A stretch of 64,000 nt of DNA, taken from the NCBI GenBank assembly GCA_964035545.1, contig OZ037768.1, positions 22,532,819-22,596,818 on the forward strand, written 5' to 3'. The translations under genes were made by a program, and so were the position numbers. The notes beneath the pieces were generated by a model. The model saw only the letters and a list, made by a program, of their open reading frames with translations, was not told the DNA's origin and searched no databases. This stretch comes from Bugula neritina. Lineage: Eukaryota > Bryozoa > Gymnolaemata > Cheilostomatida > Bugulidae. Positions 39,188 to 52,741 of this stretch are shown one piece after another. How positions within the stretch are numbered: position 1 is the first letter of the stretch; each line of letters starts with the position of its first letter.

Positions 39188-39539
39188 ACCGCTGCCGATG
39201 ATGGTCTGTCGAATGATTGATGAGTATTGATTGTGTATAGATTATAGATGCTGTTACTCCAGTAAATATCCACTCAACATTCCCAGAGCACGCTGGTGTC
39301 TACTGACAAGTTATGAAATAATTCTACAAAATGGTTGGCTAATTATATAGTTAGCAATTATACCCCTCTATTATACAGTCGGCATACAAATGCTAGCTTA
39401 TTATACATGCAGATTGTGATCAATAATACAGCTAATGTAGAAGCGTGCACGTAGTATCGGTGCCTATGGTAATATACTATGTATATGTTATGATTATCGC
39501 GATACAACGTGCAACAACACTATTTGCGATGTATACATA

Positions 39540-39590
39540 ATGCATGTTCCTGATTGGCTGGCCACCGCGCACTCATGCGTAGTATTAGAG
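39540..39590 (-). promoter_or_regulatory. Possible ARL4 promoter patch with CCAAT box
   Basis: On the minus strand the patch reads GCGCGGTGGCCAGCCAATCA, which includes CCAAT, about 360 bp upstream of the ARL4 ATG. It is richer in CpG than its surroundings. The role is inferred from position and one motif only. Confidence 0.25.
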
Positions 39591-40521
39591 GATACTTTTT
39601 ACTATACAAACAGAGTATTGAGCCTATCGTAATATCCGGTGTTAAGCCTCATCTCTAACTTATCATCTTAAAATATTATATAATTTTTATGCTATAACTT
39701 AAGGCTATCACAATGCACAATATGCATAATTACATACAAGGCAAGATATCTATTTAATAAAATGCATAAAAGCTAGTGGGCATAAACCATCATTGAAATG
39801 AGAGTTTATACCCAGTTATAGTGAAAGCTTTCTTAGCAGGAAGTGTATAAATCAAGTTCGGTCACCCAAAATGAATATAAATGTACAACTTCGTTCATAT
39901 AATATTTATAACTCATCAAATTGAATTGAAGATTTGAAATAGAATAAAATTGAAACTTCAAATGGAAATATTGCATTTTTTTACCTTAGCAGCTGAAAAG
40001 CAGCCGGTACTTCGGCAGCACCTGGCAGCAATTGAGAAGTAACTGCAGGTGATGTTGTCTGATCGCATATAAGCAAGGACAATGATGACTCTACAAGACT
40101 AGCTGAAAGCACTGAATTTGCACTGCCTCTCGTTTTCTGACCTTACATATTCAATCAAGATATCAATATTTACATAAGTCTTTTGTTACCAAACAATATC
40201 CTTTGGGCTTTAGCTATTATGATACAAGTCAGACCATTGAGAAAGAATCAATAGGTAACCTGATTCTCAGTGCATTCTAGGTGTACAATTCCATAATTAA
40301 ATAATTATTGTAATATAATTATTATTGTACTTATATTGTGCATGCTTTCATTACTTGGGGTTATGCTCTCTTCTATCACTGAGGGAATCAAGTACTAATA
40401 ACTCCAATTTATTATTTATGTAATGACTCATTATTATTATATTATGAGTATGTGCAGGTTTGTCTATGAAGGGTCTTTAGAACGCCTAGATTTATGTGAA
40501 TATCTTGATGTATTAGATATA

Positions 40522-40539
40522 TACGATATATATATCGTA
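40522..40539. repeat. 18-bp perfect palindrome
   Basis: TACGATATATATATCGTA is its own reverse complement. It is followed by a (TA)n run at 40544-40559. Confidence 0.8.
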
Positions 40540-42010
40540 ATTTATATATATATATATATGAGTAAGTGAGGGCATGTGTTATTAGTTATTACTATGTTAA
40601 CAGTTGGGAATGCTTTTTCTCATATGCTTTGAATCAGTATTTTTCTTTTAAGAATGTAGCAAACTGTGACAAAATCTAGTAGGAATGTCAGTTGTATCAA
40701 GTAGAATTGGATTCATGCCCCCTGAAGTACAGCTATTGTTAATTGTTACTATTTACATTAGCCATGTCTGTTGCGCTTTTATATATTATTATAAGGGTTT
40801 ATTGCCATCGGTACCTCACTAATCTTTCCTAAGCTATATGGACAATTCTGTGAGTTTCAATGCTTGCTACTGATTCAAAAAATTAATGCATATATATGTT
40901 CTGTTATATCTATTTAATGGGAAGTATGAGCAACAAAATATGCAGCTAGTTTATACTGGTTATTAATTTTATATACAACAAAAGTGAAGAAGTTGTATAG
41001 TTTATATTGCCGCTGATATATTTTTATTATAATATTTACAATGAAGGAAATGGATTCTAAAAAAATGTCTAGCAAATGGTGATGTCATTGAGATAGATTT
41101 TAGATACTAAAAAGCTGAAAAACGACTTTCAAGGAATTACAGCATCTCATTAGAATTAGATAGTAGGGGTTTGGCATCTGAGACATGAAAGAATATTGAG
41201 TTGTTGTGGCCTATTTTTAACAGAAACTTCAGAAATCAATCAGCATACAGACTCTAATATAAACCCGTGTCTCTACCCCTATGTATATCCCTATATCTAC
41301 ATGAACATCTATGCATTTTTCCCTATATCTTTAGTTATTTTGATTAATAGAATTTATAGTTTGAAAAACAAAGGCTGTTTTTAAGCTATCAAAAGTAGAT
41401 AGGACTTGTGGATCATAGGATATTATAGCTATTGATGGCTATAGGTACTTTCAGAGTGCCAAGGTTCGATAAACAAATTAAATTATGTTGGTTTAATTAC
41501 AGCAATAGCAAAAGCTGGATCAATGTAGAAAAACGAGGTTTTTGAATAGCCTTAAAACTGCAAAAGTAAAACTTGTAAATTGCATTCAACATCGTCATAA
41601 TATACTGAAGTTATTTTGGTTAATTGTATAATGTTTTGTTAAAATTTAAATAGAAAACATAAACAAAATTATTTTTTCAGCAAGTGCAAAAAACATGTAC
41701 TACGATTGAATATGCTTTCGGTTTAAGATTTTTGTTGAAACCGAAACCTGTCTTAATCTAGGTTTCAGTCTTTCTAAGTTCGTAATTCTTCATCAACCAA
41801 ACGAATAGCTAAAATGAAAATAGCAATTAATCTAATCTAGTAGAGCAATCTGTATCATGGCGTTAACAATTGGTTAATTTGCCGACATACACTAACATTA
41901 ACAGTTACACATACTTATAACATTGAAAGATAAAGTAAAGTGTCTTACATGTACATTCCGGTATCTATCTTCTTCTTGGTGCAGGATTAAATTTATTTAC
42001 TACCATAATC

Positions 42011-45000
42011 ATGAAAATTTTGAAGCCGCCATGGGTCAACCACAATGGTAATAACTTTTAGACTTAGTACTGCTAGTACTAGTACTACTACTAGTAGACG
42101 TAGTCACGTACTCGTAGTAATGCGAAAGTAAAAATATACTAATAGTAATAGTATTAATATCAGTTATCATTTATTTTTTAACTTGGAGTAATTTACAGTT
42201 ACTCTAACTCTTCCTTTTAGTACAACTACAAATGCAAGTGACTTACTTTTACTTAAACTTTTAGTTTTAATAACTATAACTCAGACTGTCAGCTTGAGTA
42301 TGACTATCACTGTGACTGTGAATTTCACTTGCACTTGCAGTATCAGTATGGGTATGATTGAGTACCAGTATCACGTAAACTTGCAGCTGCACTGTGATTA
42401 TAGCTGTGCCAATTATGCTAATAAAAAATCAACATGAACATTGGCAGTAGGAGTATAATTTTAAGTCTAAGATTATCAGTAGGAATATTATCATTATGAT
42501 CGTGCAGTTATAGTTCATCTAGACCTAAAGCTAAAAAATATTGTTGCTATTTCAGCTGTGACGTGGATTTAACTACTCACAATTTTTTTATTACTATTTC
42601 AAGTTGACATCATATATATATTCACTTGATCAAGTCGTTTAACATTAATTCAAATCAACTATATTAGGCCTACATTCAAGTCATTCATTGACTTGACTTG
42701 GAATTGACTTCAAACATGACTTGACTCAGTCAGCCTTCAGTACTATTATCATTATGATAAGTTATCATAGACATAGTTATACCTGTAGTCTTGCACTCAA
42801 CTTATAGCAATGCTTATACCTATACTTGTAGTAATGGTGAAATAATTAATAATTATTGAAGAATAACTATAAGCTTAATCTAAATCATACTGGAGCTCGT
42901 TTTAAGAATATTAATTGCCTTTATTTATCTCTAACCTTTTATAAAATTATAATGTTTTCATGTATACTTGCTTATAATAATGTATTTTGTTACTTGAAAT
43001 TTGTAACATTTGTCAACTCATTAATATCGCTACGTTTTCTGTTTGGAGTCACACTCGGGTTTCTAATCAATGAAAGAAAAGGTTGATGACAGAATGAAAT
43101 TTATGCAAAATTCGTTAACTATACAACGAAAATATCAGCTATTTTATATGTTACGAGATACAACTTTGATAGATTATAAATTTTATTTTCAGTATTGGAC
43201 AATGCTGAGATATTCCAAGTAAATCGTTACTAACTTGCTCAAACATTGCAGGTTTAAAATGTTTTTCTGTTGTTTTTCTAGATAAGCCTATCTTCTCTAT
43301 TGATGTGCACCCAGATGGGACTCGCTTTGCCACTGCTGGACAAGGTAACACTTAGTGAAAGTTAACAAACATGACATCTACAATTATGTGTAGTACGTAT
43401 AGTATATATTCACTAACATGTATTCTAAATGCTGCTTGTTGGTTGTGACAGGCGATTCATCTGGGCGCATCACCATCTGGAATGTTCTCCCGCTCATCTC
43501 ATTGGAGAACGAGAAGAATAGCAGTCTACCCAAAATGCTCTGCCAAATGGACAACCACTTTGCGTGTGTCAACTGTGTTCGCTGGAGTAATGCCGGAACA
43601 TTCCTAGCGTCTGCCGGGGATGACAAACTGATAATGATATGGAGGTGGGTGGAGCTAGCAGTTACACCTGGGGAGTAGTATTAGCTTGTTACTGCATAGT
43701 ATATATATTCACTGTTGTGTTTCTTGTAGATATGCCGGTGGGAGTTCTAAAGTGTTTGGAAGTTCTCAAGAGAATTTAGAGAGCTGGAGGTGTATATATA
43801 CTCTGAGAGGTCATTCCGGAGGTTTGTGTAAACATCCTGTACTTTATACTCTTCTACTGTATATCCTGTACTTTATACTCTTCTACTGTATATCCTGTAC
43901 TGTATGCTCTTCTACTGTATATCCTGTACTATATACTCTTCCACTGTATATCCTGTATTATATACTCTTCTACTGTATATCCTGTACTATATACTCTTCT
44001 ACTGTATATCCTGTACTATATACTCTTCTACTGTATATTCTGTACTGTGTACTCTTCTACTGTATGTCCTGTACTATATGCTCTTCTACTGTAATCATGT
44101 ACTATATGCTCACGAGATGTCTTCTACTGTATTATATAAAGTAATATTTATGATCTACTGCAGATGTCTTGGACTTATCCTGGTCTCCCCAAGACAAGTA
44201 TCTAGCCACTTGCAGTGTGGATAACACAGCCATCATCTGGAATGCCCTCAAGTTTCCAGGTATGAGAGTCAAAGCTGCCATCTATGTTTTAGTAGAACAC
44301 TCTTCATTACATGATTTTACTCATTTTGGATCCATTTTATTCAGTGTAAAAAATTAATTTTGTTGGTAAATAAAACTAGCCAATACATGTATGTTAATGC
44401 TATGAGTATGGGGATATGTCAAAAGAAGTGCAAGCTTACAGTTCCATGTGGGACAGCTTTTTCGATGTTGCTTTACCAGCTTCAACTTTTTAAGATGTGT
44501 ATTATATCACATTACCTGTAAGAATTCATATATTTTCTGAGCTACTGATTATACTGTGTTGAGAGTAAGACTGAGTCACCTGATACTGTCTATATAATGC
44601 CAGCTGTAAAGTACAGAGGTGTCATAAGAAAGTGGTGCAATGATTTTAGAGCAGCTGAGAGTTCTGAAGGGACACATGAGTATGGTGAAGGGGGTGACGT
44701 GGGACCCTATAGGCAAGTATGTGGCCACCCAGTCAGATGACAAGACTCTGATAGTGTGGCGTACTTCCGACTGGCAGCAAGATAAGGTTATAAAGGAACC
44801 CTTCGCAGAGTCTAATGGTACGACTCATGTCCTCAGGCTAGGCTGGAGTCCGGATGGGACATATCTAGTATGTATAGTTGTGTTTACAGTGGTCTATTAG
44901 CTAAACTGTACTGGATAATGTAGGCATACTATGTAATTGATAAGAGTTCAGCAACTTTGTATGTTATATACAGTGGAGGGCCTGAGTATTAGGTATGGAA

Positions 45001-48000
45001 CTTTGATAGGGGGGGGGGGGGGGGGGGGCATGTGTCCTAAGCAGTCAGGAGTTGTGGCTGAATTTGCTTTATTTTTCCAATAGAAGAAATTAATCTCTTA
45101 TGTAATTCCTGTTACTGGAAACATTTTCTTTACATTTTATCACATTTTTTATGTATTGTATATATAATCTATGTACCTTTTATAGCCAACTAAATATAGG
45201 ATTGCTATATTCAGTTGAAGCAAGGCATGCTATGTTGTCATACTATCTTGTATCATATATTTTATTGACACTTGGAACAGGTGTCGGCCCATGCTATGAA
45301 CAACATGGGCCCCACTGCGCAGATCATAGCCCGAGATGGCTGGGACACTGGTATGGACTTTGTGGGGCACAGGAAGGCCGTATCCTGCGTTGTAAGTGAC
45401 TCCTTCTACCTCTACTAGCAACTCCTATTTTTGTCTAAGTTTTTCTCTGGTGAATCTAATGAATGTCATAAAATCTGTGTCATGCTGCAGAAGTAGCGGT
45501 TGTGAAGTCAAGTGTCACTGCTTGCTTGACACTCATTAGCAGGTTCTAAAAGTGGCTTGTGTTGTGACACATGACACATTAACTACGACTAACTGACACA
45601 TGACAGCTAGACTACGACCATCTGATACATTTTATATTTAGATTTATACAGCTGAATGTGTATATGTGATTGCAGTCTCATGTACTTATGTATTATTCCT
45701 GTAACACATCCTCTGTTTGCGTTTAGCGGTTCAACCCTAAACTGTTGAGAAGGTCAGTTAAAGTAAAGAAGAAAAACAAGGAGGAGTGGGTGAAATACTG
45801 CTGCTGCGCTGTCGGCAGCAGAGACAGCTCCTGCTCAGTTTGGGTGTGTATTCACTCCACTCGTTATTATTACTAGTTGTTACTTACTCTCAGTCTACTT
45901 TATGCTCTGGTGTTATAAGGAAGGTGTAGACTAAGATCTAGGAGAATACAACAGTAATAAGCGATTAGTAATTCTTGAAAATTAGGCTGTAGTTCTTTGT
46001 TATCACTTTATGCTATGCGTAGCTGATTGGTTGAATAATCAATGAAGTAATAAAATAACTGGAGATTGTAACCCTGTACTCTGTTTCTATAGTACTAGTT
46101 GCAGTGTAACAGTTAACAGATTGTATATGTTTCCATAGTAACAGCTTTGTTTATATTGTAGTTGACAGCTTTGAGACGCCCTCTAGTGGTGCTGCACGAT
46201 CTCTTCAGCAACTCTGTTATAGACTTGGCCTGGTGAGTAGTAGAGAAGTACTTGCAGACGAGTTATAGTCATATAAATGTGATGTTGCGCTACTATTCTC
46301 TGTGGTATTCCAGGAACGGCAGGGGCACACAACTCTTTCTCTGCTCATCTGATGGCACTATTGCATTCGTAGAATTCACTAAAGAGGAAATTGGCACAGC
46401 CCTGTCAGATGATGAGAAGGTACTGGCTGTAAAAAAAGACATTTTCTAATAGAAAAAATAATATGTCATCTACTACAATTTAAACGCCACGGAAAGTTTG
46501 AATTCAAGTAGAAATGTAAACCGTTATTTTCCTGAGCGGCAAGTTTCTATGTGAGTCTCGGTAAAAACAGTAGTTCAGGTTCTGTATTTTGCTTTACTTT
46601 TAAAAGAATTTATGTGATTTTAATCATTTTGTAGAATAAGGTGCTGTGTGGTCGATATGGTAAATCTACGGTCCTCAATGGATCCGCCCCCACTCGTATC
46701 ATTGAGAATGCAGAGTTACTGAAGCTACACCAACAGAACTTAAGCAATGTGTCTGCAAGTCTACATGACAGAACCAATTCGGTCTCCACGCCAGCTCCTC
46801 GACTTCTAGTCAATGGTTATGTAGGTCTTTATGGTGTAAATATATATACTAGTACAGATGTCATTGTCTTTTCTATCCTTTCAGAGCTGTATGAGAATTA
46901 TTTTCACTCAAATTACTGTTGAGGTTAAATTGTGGAATCTGAAAAGTTGCTATACTTCATACTAGTTCTTATAAACTCTGACACAAAATAGATAGGACAA
47001 CTCCAAATTTTGTAACAGTGTGATTCTTCAAATACTTCTTTTAATTTGAATTGTGTTTTTTCATACTAAAATGTCAGAATAAATGTATAGGTCGTTTTAT
47101 TTTGTGAACCAGTAAGTTAGAGTCTTGAATAGTATAGTGTTGGATTTGTGTGCTGCTGGATTTGTGTAATAAATAATTGTTATTATAGTATAAAACAATT
47201 TTATAAATGATAAAAAAAACATTAGCTAGTCTTTATTTTTTATTTTAGATTTGTACTGAAAAAATTTTTGTATCGTTTTCAAATGGTAGTTTTATTGTAA
47301 CTTCATATTTTGTTTCATGAGAGAGAAGACAACTTCTGTTACCAAATCAAAAAATACTATCAGCATTATATCAGCATCTTATAGCTGAAATTTTATACTT
47401 TTCATATAAAGATCAACAGTTTTGTGAGTTTAAATCTGGCTATGTGATTATTTAGCTTTTTTATGCTTTATAAACAGCTGTTTATTTAAATTTTGTTCAG
47501 CACAATTTTAGTCGTTTTAAAAGATGCATGAATTTGTAGTCGACCTATAATTCAATTTTAGTGGTCTCTCTTTTTTATTTTAGCACACTCCTGATAAATC
47601 TTCTACATCCAGTGCAAAGACCCCATCAGGTGTTCCAAATGTAAGTAATATAGGTGTTGACTGTATGTACTAAAGGTGTTCACTGTAGGTACTAAAGGTA
47701 TTAATTTTTTGAATTTAAATGATTTGGAAACATTTTGCACAATAGGTATACATGTGTACTTGTTCATGGACTATAATTTTCATATATGAATATTTTATGT
47801 TATCTACATCCTAGGTTGAAATATTTCTGCTTTTTAGCTGCATGGTATTTGAAAAAACAGTTTTCGCTTAAATTCTTGAAAAAGCAATATTAATGGAAGT
47901 TATCTGTTGTAAATCCTGTTAAAGATTCAACTTCTCTTTTCAGTTATATAATGCTGAATTTTCTAGACTCCAAGCAAGCAGATTGAAACACGTACTAAAG

Positions 48001-50049
48001 ACGGCAGACGGAGAATTACTCCGATATTCCTCTCCCCTCCCCCGGCTGTTGCGTGAGTACTCTAGACTGTGCTCTAAGCATACCTCTCGCTCAGGCATGA
48101 ATTATGAGGCAAAGTTTAAATATATCTGTTAATTTTCACTGCAGATAAATTTTAAACAAGTGTTACTTTAATTTTACGAAATCTACTCAATGCTTTGAGT
48201 TAGTAATCAGCTGTTGTGACGAATATGTTGCAGTGACATAGCTCCTCCCATATTCACGTCCACCAATGAGATAAGTAAGATAGTCATAGAGCACGCCTCC
48301 TCAGATGATGCTTCCCTGTTTGCCAGACCTCAGGCTAACGAAAGTAAGTCCCCTGTAACTGTTGGTAAGACTCAGAACAAGGCAGCAGACAGTGGGGAGG
48401 ACGACAACATGGCTGCTATCAAGGTACGTGTAGTACACACACCACAATACACACACTACAATAAACACACTACAATACACACACAACGCGCACATTACTA
48501 TACACACATAATACACACACACGTACACACACACGCGCGCAAACTACACACAGTCAATAATCATTAATTACTTAAAATCAGAAAATTTTCAAAGTGATAG
48601 TACTAAAAGAATTATTGCTAGATTCTGCATCAAAGAGTTGTCCTTTCTATATTAGAGATGTTGAACTGGTTAGAAATGCTTTTATATCAACATGAAGTAG
48701 AATAGGTGGTGCATATAGAATTACGTAAGCATCAAAGTTATTGAAATTATTGCTATGCAATTATAAATCATAACAGCAGAAACGTTCTGATATGAAATAT
48801 ATTCACTTGACCTATTTATCACCAACAGCCAATGAGCTGTGCCGAAGCCAAAGCAAGAGCGTCGCCATCCAAGCAGAAGTTGAATGAACAGACCAAGTAA
48901 GTTTCTTTCTGCTCTGGTGCCTCATAGTCTCACTGCTACTCGAGTCAGTTCTGTAGCGTATGTTGGGGATATCTTCAGTACATACATTAGCATATGGGAT
49001 ACACGTTTAGCTTAAGGTCTATTGCCCGTGTCTTTGCAGGGCCGCCAAGTCAAAGACCTCCCAGGTTTCATCTACTAAGTCCACAGCAGAACCAGCTAAA
49101 GAAGTTATAAATAGAATAGCTGTGAAGAGGAAAGCTCCACCGCCCCAGGCCAGCAAAAAGTCTAAGAAAGATTCATCTAGTCCCGTCTCTACCTCCACTG
49201 CTGCCTCCACTGTTGCTGCTGCTGCCACTCCCGGCACTGCTGCCAGCTCAGTATCGACTACCTCAGTACAAGTAAGTGCAACCACTGTAAATATAATGAT
49301 TAATGTGAGTTAGTGTAATGATTACTGTAAGCTGTGGTCTGTCCTTGTGTAGCTTCAGTACCTAAACTTCTAGTCATGTATCATTCAATGCATCCAATAA
49401 ATACATTATTTTAAATTAATTATGTATTGTGAAAATTTTTGTACAAATTAGAATAGCTAATTTTTTTAAATTGCTGAAATAAGGAATTCGATAAACTCTA
49501 TTCTTATAGGTTTCTTTTACTTCTCTAGAACTAAGCCCATTGATTGTAATTGTTTAATGTTTCCATAGCAACTACCTTCAGAAGTTGCCGTGTCGCCTCT
49601 TCCAATAAAACACTTGAATCTCCCAGTACCTGAGGTTAAGAAAACACTGACCTATCAGGTGAGCCATTACATTTCTTCTTGTTGGCTAGAGATCAATAAA
49701 ACATTCATTGGCGCTGAAGAGGTCATGCGTTGATTATGCTGTATGCAGGTTTCCGATGGCGGCTGGACACTAGACATCTCCGTAACAAACAGTCATGTCT
49801 CAGCAGGCTCTCAGTCTATTAGCTCTCTCCGCTGCACCTCTCAAGACAACTCCTGGTCAGCCATGTTGAATCAGTCTATAATCTCTGTACAGGCCAGCAG
49901 GTGAGGTTCAATACCTGTTCAATACATGTTCAATACATGTCCAATACATGTCCAATACATATCCAATACATGTTCAATACATGTCCAATACATGTTCAAT
50001 ACATGTTCAATGCTAGCTGAAATCTAAGAATCTCATGTCTAGCATTTTT

Positions 50050-50085
<36 letters not shown>

Positions 50086-52514
50086 GTATCCTAGGAATTG
50101 CGGGAGTTGTTGTCTTTCCTGTTTTTTGATTTCCTTTAAAACTTGTGGTGAAGCTATTTTTAGAGCTATTTTTACCCTCAACTGTTGACTACCTTGTGTG
50201 TTATTTTACTTTGTGTAAAGTCCCTTCACAATAATATGATATGTAATATATATAATATAATATAATTATATTATATTGTATTACTATACTATTATAAATA
50301 TAAGGTGGTGTACGTTACAGGCACCTCGTATGCATATCCTGTAAAGACCACCTACTCTCTGTATATAATACTAGCGGACAAACTCTCTTGCCTTTTATCA
50401 AACTGGACTCTGATGTTTCCTATTTGTGTGTAAATAAATATCACTGTATGATCATAACTAGTGCATCTCTCCTCTCTCTCTGGTAAGTTGTACGTTGCAA
50501 TCAGTCGGCATACGATTAGTTCAACTTCAGTTTTATACATGGTTATATTTCTGTTTCATTCAACTCGTGATGGCTTTGTTTTTAAAGTTTATAATATTTT
50601 TGTAGTTATTGTATTTCAGAGAAACATCTGTAAATGGTTGCCTGTGTGTGTTTGGGTAGCAAGTGTCAAAGGAAATTAATTCAAGGGAATCGTAATTAGG
50701 AGTTGTTCTCTATTCACATTAAATTTGAGAGATTTTGTTATTCAAACTTTTCCCTGTTTGATTTTCCTGCTCTTTTGTGAGTTTATAGATTGACTGTTTT
50801 TTCATTCAGGGATTTTCAAGCAATGCGTTGCGTGCTAAAGTCAATAGACCTCTCTCCCTTATTGCGTTCAACTAACAGTTGTAACGGGAAACCTGTAAAA
50901 AAGATATCATTGAGCAGATGTTTCCTGTCCGAGACAAATATACCGTGTGTTCTTCTCTCAAACTCCAACTCCTACATCTACCACGTGGACCTGCAGAGCT
51001 GGTAGGTTTATTATTCTCTGGTAACACTATCAACTTTAATACACAGTTACAAATGTGGTAGGTTTGCTATTTTTTAGTAACACTAATAACATGTAATATA
51101 TACTTTGCGGGCTTAACAAGCTGGTAGGTTTACTATTGTGTGGTAACACTAGGTACTCGTAATGTGTTTACCTCTGAAGATGGTAAGTTTACCATTTCAT
51201 GATAACGATTATGACACATAATTTATACGTTGTGGTAGGTTCACTATTGTCTGGTGTCTTTGCATTGCTTATAAAATGATGATTGTATCGTCTCGTTTTA
51301 GGCTGCTGTTTAATCAAAGTGATGATATTATTAGACAATACTCTAGTCATGAAATAAACGCTAAACCCGAGACCTCCGTGTTTGGGGAAGTGACTGCCTT
51401 GTCCGCTCGACTTTGCAGGTATTTTGTGTGCAGCAGTGTTTCCTGTGATGTGTGCTACAGTGTGTATTGCTACAGTATAGTACAGTATCGTATCTATTAC
51501 AGTGTGCTACAGTATGTATTACAGTATAGTACAGTATAATATATATTACAGTGAGGTATAGTATGTATTACTACAGTATAGTACGGTATCGTATCTATTA
51601 CAGTGAGGTATAGTATATTATATATTACAGTGTGATGTAGTATAATATATATTACAGTGTGGTATAGTATATAGTATGCTATATAATATTCCAGTGTGGT
51701 AGTGTGGTATAGTATATTATATATTACAGTGTGGTATAGTATAATATATATTACAGTGTCGTATGATATATAGTATGCTATATATTACAGTGTGATTATA
51801 TACATTGTGATGTAATATAATCAGTATTTTTACCAAGCACATGTTCTTCATATATACATGTATTTGTAGTTCTATTTCTGACACCTCGCCAAGTCACATG
51901 ACCAAAACAGATGCTGCCGTACACGAGCAATGCACGCTGTCGCACATCCAGCAGCAAATGGCTGTTTGTAGAGCCATGAACAGTCCTTCGGAGTTTAAAG
52001 TCTGGCTTCTGGCGTACATCAGATATCTGACTAAACACGGTGAGATAGTTCAACTGCTGCCTTCTGCCAATAGCTAATTGTGATTGGCCAATATATGTTA
52101 GCAATTTGCTGACTCTTTATTCTGGTACTTTTAGACAAGGAGTCTACTCTCAGGGAGTTATGTTCTCAATGTGCTGCATCTGTCTACAAGTCTGTTAAGT
52201 CTTCTGTAGCCTCAGCACCATCTAATCTCTCACAGCCTTCCTCTAGTACTCAGCTGATGGTATGTGGGTGATTTATTTCTTAGCGTAATGATATCTCGAG
52301 TATTTCTTATAACTGTGTTTCTTATCGTAAGAAGATACTAGAAATACTTCAACTAAAAGGCTTAAAGTCAAGCTTCACTTTTTTGTTTTAGAATTTAGAC
52401 CGAGTAAGCTTGCTACGTGAGTTGTTACCCATCATTGGATCTAATCTGAAGTTACAGAGACTCTACACAGAATACAGTGACATCCTAGATATAATGCAGT
52501 CGGGGTTAGGCTGA
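42011..52514 (+). CDS. HIRA: Histone cell-cycle regulator HIRA (H3.3 chaperone scaffold), 24 exons
   Basis: Exons: 42011-42047, 43282-43344, 43452-43644, 43730-43821, 44164-44259, 44650-44867, 45281-45391, 45727-45843, 46162-46232, 46314-46419, 46635-46820, 47584-47640, 47967-48052, 48234-48423, 48829-48896, 49040-49271, 49569-49658, 49749-49900, 50321-50482, 50810-51001, 51302-51418, 51870-52039, 52135-52259, 52392-52514. The sum is 3,054 nt, or 1,017 residues, the same as I recall for human HIRA. The start MKILKPPWVNHN is typical. WD40 repeats fill about residues 1-370 (DDKLIMIW, VDNTAIIWN, DDKTLIVWR). The B domain lies near residues 450-470 (KQIETRTKDGRRRITP) and contains the RRxTP-type ASF1-binding motif. 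A Ser/Ala/Lys-rich linker and the conserved HIRA C-terminal domain follow, ending in LLRELLPIIGSNLKLQRLYT. Known role: replication-independent H3.3 deposition with UBN1, CABIN1 and ASF1. Identification is secure; single exon borders are my reading. Confidence 0.96.
42060..42490. repeat. Degenerate ACTAGTACTAC and TATGACTATCAC arrays in HIRA intron 1
   Basis: Short-period degenerate words (GTACTAGTACTACTACTAG at the start; ATGACTATCACTGTGACTGT later) fill the start of intron 1, which begins at 42048. The second type resembles arrays at 8080-8360 and 12015-12110. Confidence 0.5.
43836..44100 (+). repeat. 29-bp minisatellite, about nine copies, after HIRA exon 4
   Basis: The unit contains CTGTACTATATACTCTTCTA followed by CTGTATATC. 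It starts 14 bp after the exon 4 donor at 43822. Since 29 is not a multiple of three, all frames stay open and give false open reading frames. Confidence 0.93.
45009..45028 (+). repeat. Run of 20 guanines in HIRA intron 6
   Basis: Twenty consecutive G bases stand in otherwise AT-rich sequence. They could form a G-quadruplex in DNA or in the pre-mRNA. The true length may differ, since homopolymers are error-prone in assemblies. Confidence 0.9.
48434..48545 (+). repeat. CA-rich microsatellite after HIRA exon 14
   Basis: ACACAC with TACAATACACACAC variants begins about 10 bp after the exon 14 donor (48424) and ends in a CACGCGCGC run. Confidence 0.85.
49908..50015 (+). repeat. 11-bp minisatellite, about nine copies, after HIRA exon 18
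   Basis: The unit CAATACATGTC/T repeats, starting within 10 bp of the exon 18 donor at 49901 (gtgaggttcaatacctgttc). Confidence 0.9.
50050..50082 (+). repeat. (TA)n microsatellite
   Basis: A TA dinucleotide run of about 32 bp in HIRA intron 18. Confidence 0.9.
50998..51270 (+). repeat. HIRA intron 20: five degenerate copies of its own donor
   Basis: The exon 20 border GCTG|GTAGGTTTATTATT followed by CTGGTAACACT recurs with GGTAGGT or GGTAAGT at 51001, 51057, 51123, 51182 and 51234 (steps of 52-66 bp). The copy at 51119 keeps AAGCTGGTAGGTTTACTATT and TGGTAACACT, including exon-derived bases. Nearly the whole 300-bp intron is explained by these copies. Confidence 0.85.
51440..51800 (+). repeat. 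TACAGTGTGGTATAGTAT repeat array in HIRA intron 21
   Basis: Degenerate repeats of ATTACAGTGTGGTATAGTAT with TA-rich spacers begin about 20 bp after the exon 21 donor at 51419 and run close to the exon 22 acceptor. Confidence 0.88.
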
Positions 52515-52735
52515 ACTAGTCTCCCCCTTTACTTTAGGAATAAACTGCAAATTACGATGGACCTAATTCACAATCACCATGCATGTCAAAGCAATCCACT
52601 GTTTCTGGAGTTATCTTCTTCTAACTGTGACTAGTGTTTGTATGAACTTAACCTCTTTTGGCTGGTAACGATTTACATTTTTTTAACATTTTTTTCTATG
52701 CAAACCTATTTTTTGGTAATAAGCGAGGATTTTGC

Positions 52736-52741
52736 AATAAA
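52736..52741 (+). terminator. Likely HIRA polyadenylation signal
   Basis: A canonical AATAAA about 220 bp after the HIRA stop codon, at a plausible distance for a 3' UTR. Confidence 0.45.

Larger units (their letters stand above)
39188..42010. other. Head-to-head intergenic region between ARL4 and HIRA
   Basis: This 2.8 kb holds the 5' flanks of two divergent genes. Close to ARL4 is a slightly more GC-rich patch (39540-39590). Further on it is AT-rich, with a perfect TA-rich palindrome at 40522-40539. I see no gene and no shared core promoter. Confidence 0.5.

Noticed and set aside
43686-44224. Plus-strand open frames of 106-152 residues rich in YCISCTIYSSTV
   Set aside because: They are translations of the 29-bp minisatellite in HIRA intron 4.
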